From Diploscapter coronatus (taxonomy: Eukaryota > Nematoda > Chromadorea > Rhabditida > Rhabditidae): 64,000 bases of DNA. A program made the translations under genes and the position numbers. The stretch spans positions 81,057,201-81,121,200 of the forward strand of contig OZ038422.1 of the NCBI GenBank assembly GCA_964036155.1, given 5' to 3'. The notes under the pieces are model-generated. The model searched no databases, was not told the origin of the DNA, and saw only the letters and a list, made by a program, of their open reading frames with translations. How positions within the stretch are numbered: the first letter of the stretch is position 1; each line of letters starts with the position of its first letter. Positions 1-10,642 of this stretch are shown here, piece after piece.

Positions 1-290
1 TATTGCAAGGCAGAACAGACTAATCTGAACTAATTTTTGAATAATTGATTTAATCAGTGGGCAAAATAATGCCTCTGTAAAATCGATAGCTTGTTGCACA
101 TAAATTGGCAATAAATGAGCGGTAGCCACAGTGAACAGCCTCCTTAAAATGGTCGTGATTCCGAGTCCAACAATGCACATTTTGAAGTCGTACTGCAATC
201 AGGAAAAAATGGCTGACAGAAATCATCATCAGTCCTCACCTCGTCATCAAAAGGGACGTTAGATTCCAAGACAGGTCGTTTCAGGGTCAT
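1..290 (-). CDS. Partial membrane protein gene, 5' end only
   Basis: Two exons are visible. Exon 1 (290 down to 240) starts at the ATG whose complement is at 288-290 and codes 17 residues ending DDE before a GTGAGG donor. Exon 2 begins at 192 after a TTGCAG acceptor and stays open for all 64 codons to the window edge, in phase 0 with exon 1. The protein starts MTLKRPVLESNVPFDDE and continues YDFKMCIVGLGITTILRR, then a hydrophobic stretch (FTVATAHLLPIYVQQAI) that could be a membrane segment. I do not recognise the family. The reading is supported by the good splice sites and the uninterrupted frame to the edge. The rest of the gene lies to the left. There is no convincing spliced-leader acceptor directly upstream, only a weak ATTAG ten bases before the ATG. 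Confidence 0.55.
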
Positions 291-1295
291 TTCGACTATG
301 CTAATTACTCTAAATATGAATTATTGATCAGAAGATTAAATAGGCATAAAATCAATAAAGCAGAAGAAGTTGCTAGAAAGAGAAAATATTGTTTGCACAA
401 GATGTGTGGGCTGGTGAGTGAGAATTGATGGAGACAAGTTATGAGTTGTTCAGTGAATATTTTGTAGTAACTTCAATAAAAGAGCTACTAAATATGATTT
501 GCGCATTCGAATATTTCAGTTTGAAATACGAAATAGCCTACAAGAGAATAGGTAAAGCAGCATAAACCAACATTATCAGAGACAAGAACAAGATAAGAAG
601 GAAGAGATAACTATGTGAGAAGAAGGGAAGGAAAGGAACAGAGCTGCAAAAGGGCAGAGAAATGTACAATAAGAGGAGAATGGTTAGAGAACTGATTACT
701 GACAGTGGTGAGCAGCAAACGCACAAATATATTTGTGATCTTATCGTTGTTCAATCATTTGCCATTTGGATCAAGATTAATGCTCTATAAGGCTGTTGCT
801 GATAAAACTGGAAAATTCCACAAAAAATGACTTGCTTTATGGCGAAAAATGTGGAGCAGAGACAGAATATAATGTCATCTCAAACATAGCACATTTGCAG
901 TCAAATTCGAACATTTTCTTTCAATATAAAGTTAAAATATCATATTCTCAAGTGAGTGATAAAATGTTACACTTTGTAAGAGTGCTATAAAATTCTAATC
1001 TAATTCTAAAGATAATTCACAAAACCTCAAATTGTAAAAGAGTGATTCGTCATTTTCAGAAAGATTGGCACATTGATTTATTTTGTCGAATACCCGATTC
1101 TTTGAAATACAAGTGGGGGATAAATGAAGAAGGATCATGCAGATTTACAGAGAAGTCTTGTCAAATCGATAAAAGGGGGGGGGGGGGGGAATATTTGAAT
1201 TCGAGCAGATAACAAATGGATGAAGAATTCTCATTGTCTGAAGGCACAGAGAGGACTCGTTTGTGAGTTGGCTGATTTGTGTATTAGCCATTCAT
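291..1295. other. Intergenic stretch with a 15-base G tract
   Basis: This separates the left-edge gene from the 3' end of the acyl-CoA dehydrogenase gene. I see no exon with convincing splice sites. The short open frames at 538-726 (minus) and 796-990 (plus) are low-complexity and have no recognisable protein. The main feature is an uninterrupted run of 15 G at 1175-1189. Confidence 0.6.
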
Positions 1296-4200
1296 TCAGA
1301 TATCAATTGGGTGTTTCTGTACGAGACCCCCATTGCCGAGCACTTCCTTGGCCACGCTGCCAATCAGAGCCTGCTCTGCGTCGTGTCCGTTCTGGGCCAC
1401 TTTCAATGCACTCATCGCGTCTCGAGATGCCTGCATTTGCATCAATTAATGCGTCTACTCGCCATATTCTCCTCTTTTACTTACAATTTCCACGAAATAG
1501 TTAGCGATCTTGGTCTCATGCCCGGCACTCGACAGCTTGTGCTTGTGCGAATATGTGCATCTGAAAATTAACTTGTTCGAAAATAATTTGAAATTGATCT
1601 CGAGTCTATTAACTTCAGAAAGTACAAAAAACACAAAAGATATGAGCAATAGAATTCACAAAATGGCAGCATTAAGCAAATCAGAAATTTTTGATTTGTA
1701 AACAACATACGAGTTTTATAGTACCGGTAAATGCGTCATTTTAAGCGATTTTAGAAAATAATAAACGAGTTTGCGCTTTTACTTTTATAAACGAGCAGGT
1801 TTCTTGAAAATAAATTTAGATTCACCTCAGAAAATAAACAAGAAGACAAAATTGAAAATAATACTCGGGATTTGAATTTTCAACATTTGCAAACATTATG
1901 TCATTTTTTTATTAAACAATTGTAAAATTGCACCTGGAAAGAGTGACAGCCATGGCGTAGATGTTGATGAATGCATTGGCGACTCGAGCCAGTTCGTACT
2001 GTCTGTCTGCAATTCATCATCACTCTCTAACAGCCCATTCCCTTCATTCCCTCACCAATGATCCCCTTCTTGTGTTTGATGAGCAGCTTCTCGACCGTCT
2101 TGCCGAATTCCATCATGCAGGCATCCAGCTTCGCAGCTGCGTCTTTGAGCGAGGGATCCACCAGCTCGGAGCTGGAACCTCCCAGACTGCCTCTGAAAGG
2201 GAGAAAATTCAAATATCAGGAAAAACATAGAAACTTGAAATAAGATAACAAAATAGATAAATCGAGCAGATAAATGAATCCTTAACTTTCAACCTTCTTC
2301 GTACGTTTTCGTGTGGATAGTTCAAGCTCTTCTTTAAAATATTCATGAAGTGTAATTGACAAACCCGCCAACTCTCTTGGTGAGTTCACTGAGCAGAGTC
2401 GCAATTCCTCCAGACTTGATCTCCTTCGCGACTTGAGCCAAATGTTTTCCAGCGTGCTGTAAATTTGATATATATATATATATATATTTTTTTTTTCAAT
2501 TTTAAATCTCAAAACTTGAATTTACTGTTCTCTAAAGTCAACAAGGTGAATAGATTTTTCACGCATTTTCGAATTATTTTGAATTCATATGAAGAGGAAA
2601 ATATCCGCTGATAGATTTAAAATAACAGTATATTCCATAATTGAGATGACTAATTTTATACAAATAGCGAGAAAACGAAAAGCAATGATGATGAGCAAAT
2701 TGCTATAATCTATTATGTAACTTAAACATTTGACAGAAATGAGCAGTCGTGTTCACAATATGGTAAAGTAAATAGCAATAAATTAATTTGAATAAAAAGT
2801 CATACCTGCATTCCAGTGAGTGAAACGAACAGTCTCATCACATCGTTGGCACCCTCGAATATCCTCAAATAGAGAAAACGTCGACGATTTCAAAAATTGT
2901 TGGAATACCTGAAGATGCGGAGATCTCTGAGGACTCGCTCGAGCTGGGATTCGCGCATGAAGCCCATTCCGCCATAGAGCTGGATGGCGTCGTCGCACAC
3001 GACCCACGCACATTCGGAGGCAAACACTTTCGCTGCTGCTGCCTCGATCTGCAATCAGATTCAGTAACCTTCATTTCGCAGTTTGAAATATTCATGATAC
3101 CTAGTAATCTAAGCAAAGAGTGGACTTTCATTTAAAAAAAAGTGAATATATTATGAATGTGCTACCTGATAGTCCATGACTCCCGAGTCCATGTTAGCAG
3201 CGAGCATGTAGACCAGGGACTCGGTCGCATAGTGACGAGCCAGCATCATGGCCACTTTCTCCTGAAGATAGTCATCAATCCTTTGCAATGAATCGAAACT
3301 TATACCTGAACATCGCCAAATTCCTCTAACTTCTTACCGAATTGGGTGCGCTGAGTGACGTGCTCGATCTGAAGTGAACAAATAATCTCTTTAATTACTC
3401 AGCTCTATTTGGTGAAATTCTTTAGAATAACACATTACTGTCTGACAAGATTCAAATATCAATGACAATTTTGAATTTTAGAAGGAAGAAACGGAAAGAA
3501 AAAGTTCAGAAAAAATTTGCGTCGAATCTTGAACGAAGCATTCAAAAATAGAAATAGCAGAAAGGATAAGTTATATCGAAAACTGTAACTAGCAAAGCAA
3601 ACTTTGTACAAAGGAACCGACTTAAGTTTGGTAGAAAAGTAAATTCGGTCATGCAGATAACGAATATCGGATTGAAAAACGCCACGAGTTCCAAATAACC
3701 CCATAATTCCGTTACAGTTATAACGAATAATGCTATTGTCGAGGCTCACTTTATATACTGTATGCAAATTAAAAATGTTTGGCAATGTATCGAGAAACAA
3801 ACAGACAAAGTTGAGCTTCAAATTGTGGGGTTTTTTTCTACCTTTAACGTCTTTTAGCATGTCTGAATTGACATTCCTACGAATTTCAGCTGAATCCGTT
3901 GTACACAACTTACTTTCCTTTCTTGTAAGTTATAAATGGAAAAATTTTAAATGATGAAAAGAAAGTTCAGGATTATTTTAAAAAAAGAAAAGAGCAAAAA
4001 TCATAACTCACCGTTTTCTGGATGCAGAATTTCATGGCTCCAGTCATAGCGGCAGGAATGCCAAACCTTCCATTGTTGAGAATGTTCATGGCCACCTTGA
4101 AGCCTTCCCCTTCCTGACCGATCAGATTCGAGGCAGGGATCTGCAAAGAAATAGAATATGCCATTTCGAGTATCTCCTTTTGAAATCCAGTTTAAAATTG

Positions 4201-6659
4201 TGTAAATTATAGCTGTAATGCTCGTTAGAAACACAACACTCCATGTGAGGAATTAGTTGCCAATTCAACCAATACAAGCAATTAAATGATCTCGCTTCGG
4301 CGATAGTCGCACTTCTCCAGCTACCAAAGTACGAATCCTACGAAGCTTTCACAGGATCATATTTGTTAGGTTTGAAAAAAAATGTTTAAAAGAATTCAAT
4401 TTCAAATCCTTACCTATTTTTTGTGAGAAAAGAAGGCAAATTTACCTTGACATTGTCGAAGTTGAGAGTGGCAGTGTTGCTTCCCTTAATGCCCATCTTC
4501 TTCTCGGGAGGTCCGTTCGTCACTCCACCAAATCCACGCTCAACGATGAATGCAGAGACCTGAACGATCATAATTTAGCAGGAAAAGATCATTTTGCCTA
4601 TAAAAAATGAAAGTAAATGTTTTTCGAGCATGAATGTTAACATGCTGTGAACCAGCTACGTTTTGTAAAAAGTTAAATTTTTGCTAATTTTAAAGCAAAA
4701 AAGAATTAATTCAGACTAACAGGCGCTTTTCAAATCACGGAGAAAATAAATGATGAATTTTACTATTTTCCGAATAAAAAGGGAGGTGAGGAATGGAAAA
4801 TAGTATTAATCGGCGAGAATTTTATCTGAGAAATAGTAAAAATTGTGACTTATTTTCTCCGTGGTTTAATAACAGCCGATCTATAATTTAAAAAAGACAA
4901 CCCTGATTTTTCATGTGAACTTGTACAAATCAGATGTTTCGCAATGCATGCATACCTTGTTCTTGGTGGATCCGTCAGCCTGTTTGATGGGAGTCTGCGC
5001 GAAGACAGTGAAGACGTCGGCAAATCCTCCATTGCTTATGAAAATCTTCCCTCCGTTTAGGACGTAGTGACTGCCATCCGTCGACTTGACTGCAGTGGAA
5101 CGAATCGACTAAAATCGGATGAGTAAAATCAAAGAATAAGAGAAAGTGAGACATGAAGTTTATAGATGAGGATAAAGAAGAAAATTTCAATAATAAAGAG
5201 GAATAATTGAGCGACTCCAATTTGATCAGTTGGCAATACTATATTGAACGAGATCTATGTTTCGTTTCTGGGTCCTTCAACTTTTTAATTTCGTCAAGCC
5301 CTACTATAGTCGTGAAAATAAGGCAAATAAAGGGAAAACGACCGACATTAGCATCAGATCCGGACGAGGGTTCAGTGAGGCAGAAGGCAGCGAATTTGCG
5401 TCCGCTGGCCAAATCGGGCAGGTACTTCTTCTTCTGCTCCTCAGAGCCGTACAGCAGAATGCCCTTGTAGCCGATCGACTGATGAGCCCCCATGACTACG
5501 CCCAGACCCAGGTCGTACGCGCCCACGATCTCCGCCAGTTTCGCCATCTGACTGTTGTTCAGACCGGCACCTGAAACGAAGACCAATCAGTTGGAAAACT
5601 GCATAGGAAAAAATCAACTCTTCAAATGAGACTACTGTAATGCTCATGAGAATTTATAGATAACTTGTAACTTTTTTTTAATTGAATAAACTTGGGTACG
5701 ATGCTCGATTGTCAGGCAATGTGATGGTAAAGCTGAAGAGTGCGACAGTTTCATTTGAAATTTAGACGACTTTTCACATAACTTTGCATTCTTTTCCATT
5801 TCAAGATATTTAAAACAAAGAAAAAGGAGAATTTCGTTGATAGCACAAAGTAAGATGGGAATATCGTACCTTCGTATTCAGGCGGAACGAGAGCACCAAA
5901 TGCACCTAGTTCAGCGAACTTGTTAAGAACTTCACGAGGAATCTCCGCTCTTTCGTCGTTTCTGCAATTCATTCTTTCAGAGGATAATGATGAGTTGTGC
6001 CGACTTGTCAGTGTTATTGACTTCCTGCAGGAACTTCTCAGTGGGTCCGATGATCATCTGGAGCGTCTCCTTGCGGTCTGCGTCCAGATTCAGAGGATAG
6101 GGGAACACCTGCAGAAGGAGGATAAATGATAAAGAATAAAACTGGAAAGATGAACCTGATCGAGAACAGCCTTGCCTCGGAACAGATTCATTGCGAATGA
6201 CTTCGTCTCCTGAAATGATCAACTTTCTGCTTGTTTGTAAAATTTGTTAGGAAAGATACATATGAATTAGAAGTGCTGTTGATTTGAATTTTAGAAAATC
6301 TCGGAGCTAGTATCGAAAGTATCGCAACATCTCAACATGAACTTCCATTTTATTGATGTTTTCTTCATTCTCCCACCTGCGGTTTCTTGCTGGTCTCCTG
6401 TGCATTGTTTTGCGTGGCCTTGACTGCAGAAGCAGCAGCACTCGACAGTCCCTCCCATCTGAACAGCGTTGATCATTTCTGTCAGCTCTACCCCAATTTG
6501 TCCGACATTCCCTCGGCTTCACTAATCACGCTTTAATTCGAAAATGTGCTCCAGGAAGGCCAATTTTTTTTGGGAATGCTTGACATGTTTGACCCTTCAG
6601 ACTAACCTCGTCCTGTAGATGGAGGGACGAATGCTGGACTTGCAGAGAGTGGACAGCAT
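1296..6659 (-). CDS. acdh-12: Very-long-chain acyl-CoA dehydrogenase, mitochondrial
   Basis: Flavoenzyme of the VLCAD family that carries out the first step of fatty-acid beta-oxidation in mitochondria, forming trans-2-enoyl-CoA. Eighteen exons join in phase to give about 624 residues, close to the human precursor (about 655). Exons 1-9 are 6607-6659, 6377-6458, 6156-6209, 6005-6108, 5870-5961, 5347-5570, 4956-5108, 4446-4559 and 4012-4140; the rest fall between about 3370 and 1296. The N-terminus ([18 protein letters not shown]) is a basic, Ser-rich presequence. Diagnostic motifs include [15 protein letters not shown] (FAD/substrate loop), [33 protein letters not shown] and [13 protein letters not shown], whose Glu near residue 438 is the catalytic base. 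The C-terminal VLCAD extension ([10 protein letters not shown] and onward) is present. Two donors are unusual (GTCGGC at 6004, GTCGGT at 5346). The symbol is by family likeness to the worm VLCAD gene; a close paralogue is possible. Confidence 0.93.
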
Positions 6660-7254
6660 CTGGCAGAGTGAGTGAAACACTGAACGAGTGCAGGTCTGCG
6701 AATGAATGCTAAATGAAAATGAATAAGCGAATGTCGAAAACAACAAATTCGAATGCGGATGAAGAGAGGAAGAGGGAGAGACAGACAGACAGAGAAATGA
6801 AGAATCAAAATAGCCACTGCGTTATCTTTCTTTCTCTCCCTTACTCCTCTCGCTTCCCCATTATCTCTTCCATCCCCTCTCTTGCAGTGGACTTTGTACT
6901 TTACCCAGCCCTTCGTCTATCAGTTTCTCTGTTGGAGGGCGGTCTACTTCTGACGTCATCAGAAACGTGACAGGGATTGCTTCTTCGCTACATTATATCC
7001 AGCCCGTTCAAATTCAAACAAACGTCCAATTTGATGCTGGGAAATGGAAAGCAAAATTTTGAGCACTCAAAACATTCTGAACAGAAGATGTCCAAATAAA
7101 AATGTTAGACTGATCTAAATAAAGTTGATTTATTTTTCACTCTGAAAACCTTGAAAATTTTCTCAACTCGTGCGAGCTTTTCGAACTTTTAATTATTTTC
7201 GCTCATTTTTCGGCAAACTTCCCATCTAAAAATCTGTCCCGTTCAGAAAAGACT
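6660..7254. promoter_or_regulatory. Divergent promoter region
   Basis: About 600 bases between two genes transcribed away from each other (the dehydrogenase leftward, the unknown 310-residue gene rightward), so it should hold both promoters. It contains a pyrimidine-rich stretch on the plus strand at about 6828-6900 and a polypurine stretch at 6760-6800. No TATA box stands out. A TTCAG at 7242-7246 sits eight bases before the ATG of the right-hand gene and looks like a spliced-leader acceptor. Confidence 0.4.
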
Positions 7255-9525
7255 ATGGCAGGCAGAATATTCGTCTCAAAGATGCCTTCCCCTGACAGGG
7301 AAATGGGCAAGAGAAAAGCGAAGGACGACGGTCTGGCTGTCAAAATTTCGGTAGAGTTTGAGATGAACAATTGAATTGGAGTTTTCATTTTGCAGGAATT
7401 CAGTCTGCGTGCTTCGACGGACGACAGCGAGGAGAGTCTGGTGACGGACAGCTCGGACATTTCTGCCGGCAGGAAGAAGTACAATTCGGCTTGGTTAGTG
7501 ACTTTCTGCAAATAATTTAGTGCGAAGCCCTGAGTTATTCAATCTCAGGGTCGTCATTTTAACGACTGAAAACTTTTTGGCTCGACTAGATCATAATTTT
7601 AGGAAGAAATTCCGTGCAGTTTATGGCTCGAATTTCTCGATGATGACTGGCAAGGAATTAGCCAGAATCGAGAAGCCCGCTGAGATGGTCACCTACTCGG
7701 AGTACAGGACTCAGTACATGACAGAGACGGTATGCAACTGTGAATTGATAAAATCTTGGTTCAAAAATTTGCATGTTTTCGACCTTAATAAACTCCAAGT
7801 TCGTGAAGTAGAAGAAAATCTTCATCTAGTTTGCGTGGGACTACAATAAGTATGGCAACCCGATCAAGTGGCTGCGCGAAGGCAACCCCGAAACTGGCAG
7901 ATTCTTCAAATTCTATGATCGCTACAAGGCAAGTCTTTGAATGTCTGCATCCTGTCTGAACTTGAGTAGGACAGAAATCGATCGTACAAATTTGGAGTTC
8001 TAAATTCTCTAAAAAATCCGAACCCAGCCCAAATCTGTTCACGACAAACCGGTAACTCGAATATCCTGCAATCCCCGGAACTTGAAAATATAATATACAA
8101 AAGCGATGAAGCAGTCTCCTACCCTCTCCTAGCCTTATTTCGTTGAATTTCGGTGTTGTGGGATATTCGAATGACCGACATCCCCATTCAGATGCCTGCC
8201 CAATTCGACCTTGTGCTCCTGGACTCCGGTGACAGGCTAAAGGATCTGACCACTGCAGATGTGCAGAAGAAACTCTGTGGAGCACTCAATGCGAAACGCA
8301 CTTTCATCTGGACTTTCGGAGTCAATTCGGAAGTTATTGTAAGTTGAAAAGGAGAATACACTTCTTCATTAATAAAAGTACGATAACTAATATTCCGCGA
8401 ACGAAAGATAGTCATTAAACTTGCAGGTGGAAGGACGTGTGCTGGACAGAGACACGAGAGACACCATCCGGCAATCGTTCAGCTTCGCTCTCGAAAGCGA
8501 GTTCGTTCCTCCCCTCGAAGTGAGCAAATTGCCAACTTTTGGATTATCTTTCTTCGATGAATTTCGCAAGAAAATAAAATGCTAAAATGAGATTCTATGA
8601 ATTTCTATGGTGTAAAACGTCGTTTACCTCCTCCTCCTCCTCCTCCTCCTCCTCCTCCTCCTCCTCCTCACTCGATTCCCTTCTTTAGCTAAGGATGACT
8701 CCACCCACTTTTAGAATGACAATACAGTTAAATAAAATCGCATGAAATCTCATGAAAAATAAAAGTATGGAATGGAGGTGAGTGAGAATTGACCCCGAAT
8801 ACGTCACTCAATACGGTAAGTGGGCGCATCATCTCGTCTCTCTGTTTTTGCAATCTCGCGCGCGGAAAATTTCTTCGTTAATAGAGGGAATCGAGTGATT
8901 CTCTGCTTCTTAATTAAAATTCACGAATGCCTTATCTTTCAGTGTCACAATATGGCGAATATCACATTCATTCCCGTCCACGGCAACGAAAACAACTGCT
9001 TCGTCATCGAGATCACTCTCAACTGCACTTCCGACAGAGTTTGTCAATTACTCCTCCTTCAAAGAATCCTCATTCAATTTCAGATGTATCAGCTCTCTTC
9101 TGGTCGTGTCTTCTTCATGAAAGATGACGGAAAAATTGATGAGATTTCCAATATGACGGAGGTATGAAATTACTCGCCTTTATGCTGAATTTTCTTGTAA
9201 TAGATTTTGGGCTACAATACATGCTAGTCTTTCTGAATATAATAATTTATGCCTGTTATTAGAAACTCCCTGCATATTGAAAATGAAATTGTCTAGCCAA
9301 TTCATATTCTTGATAAATCAGAAAAAAACAACTTGTACTATAATTTTCGAAAACCTTATTTAATGAAAACTTAATTTCTTTGCCATTTAGAAATTCATTA
9401 TAGCGAAACATATCAGATCTTTACAGGCTCGCCGCATCGTTCTGTATAAGGAGATTGAGCATTTGAAAGAGCAATGTAGTGCAGAGGAAGAGGAAAGGGA
9501 ACGAAATCTGGGCACTCCTGTTTGA
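7255..9525 (+). CDS. Unrecognised 310-residue soluble protein
   Basis: Nine exons join in frame: 7255-7350, 7396-7493, 7603-7729, 7830-7928, 8192-8338, 8427-8519, 8943-9038, 9084-9161 and 9427-9525, giving 310 residues. The first ATG (7255) follows a TTCAG acceptor; a second in-frame ATG is at 7282. The protein has a charged, Ser-rich N-terminus (to about residue 65), a block rich in aromatic and basic residues (WKKFRAVYGSNFSMMTGKEL, FAWDYNKYGNPIKWLREG), a central hydrophobic-patterned region (MPAQFDLVLLDSGDRLKDL) and an acidic Glu-rich tail (QCSAEEEERERNLGTPV). There is no signal peptide or membrane segment. I recognise no domain; it may be a nematode-restricted family. The intron after 7928 begins GCAAGT, a GC-AG intron. 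The intron 8520-8942 contains a (TCC)n microsatellite. Confidence 0.75.
8627..8669. repeat. (TCC)n microsatellite
   Basis: About fourteen near-perfect TCC/CTC triplets inside the intron between exons 6 and 7 of the unknown 310-residue gene. It lies outside the coding sequence. Confidence 0.95.
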
Positions 9526-10642
9526 GAAATGCATTTGACTAACAGAGAGCATTGATTGTTATTGTCGATGTTTCTATTAATCTTCACTAGATTTTACCTT
9601 TTTCCATTTCATTACGAAGTAATCACAAACAAGCGTGTCATATTTTGTTGCGTTTCAGGTCATAAACAATATTGAATTCAGAGAACACGTTTATTCCTCC
9701 ACGAAAAATACCGTGGCATATATCAATCAAGAAAAAAAACATAGAAAAGAACCACACTTTGGATCAATTAAATAGGAAAACATCTAGTAATTAAAGATGG
9801 AAATGAATAGACGACGGATAACCGATAATATTACAGCTTGATGAAATGAAATGGCCCGTAGAACAGTTAGATGGATGAAAATGAAGAGAAGAGAAGGAAA
9901 TTGAATGGAGTAGAATGGACTACTCGACAAGAAAAGGGAGAATCAGCATCAGCTCTCAAAGTCGATCAATGAATCAATGAAATTGTCAAAAACGATTGCA
10001 TCACAAATTTGACGATAGAAGTTCCCCAGAAAGGATATTGTGTAAGTGGTACAATCGAATGGGATAATTGCAATGAAAAGTGCCTAATGGAAGATAAAAT
10101 TTTTCCAGTTATTAGCATTAAATAAAAATAATTTAAAAATACGGCTTAGTGGAAATGTTAAAAACATATTACCATATTAATTTTTGGGAAGAATCATGAA
10201 AAGTAGAGAATAAAGAATTAGAAATGAACGTGATTTAAATATCCCTGAGCTCATTAATTTATTTTGAACCTGTTGGTGGAAATATTTGCAGTTTTTATCG
10301 TGTCTAATGTAGACTAGTTTAGAAATTGGTATTTTTATGATTTTCAGTCTTTCATATGGTTAGGTTCAAAATAGCTTGTTGAACCTAGCGAAATCAAAAT
10401 CATTCCCATTTTGAATCCTTCACTCGCTACCGTAAGCTACCACATTTCAGCAAGAGCGGATTGTAATAGATCCGAAACACCCGCCAAATAAGTAAGGACT
10501 TTGATGAATAAAAGGCTGCTAGTAAATGGTGGGAAGAGGAAAATGCGGGAAAGAGATCGAAAATGAAGTGGAACATACCGAATTGTTGTTGTGGTTACAC
10601 ATGTCCATGGAGAGGAAGACTAGAATTGCCTATGTCACATGC
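9526..10642. other. Convergent 3' intergenic region
   Basis: This is the gap between the 3' ends of the unknown plus-strand gene and the MATH-BTB minus-strand gene. It is AT-rich with no convincing exon. The 65-codon frame at 10526-10723 overlaps the last MATH-BTB exon on the other strand and is a shadow of it. Confidence 0.5.

Noticed and set aside
3459..3908. 149-codon open frame on the minus strand
   Set aside because: It lies inside a dehydrogenase intron, is Phe/Leu/Lys-rich and has no recognisable motif.
8144..8191. Exon of the 310-residue gene starting before 8192
   Set aside because: All frames from the upstream AG at about 8131 hit stops. The acceptor CATTCAG at 8185-8191 gives a clean in-phase exon starting at 8192.
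8760..8813. Extra exon GAATTGACCCCGAATACG of the same gene
   Set aside because: It has no usable acceptor in phase, while joining 8519 directly to 8943 is in frame.
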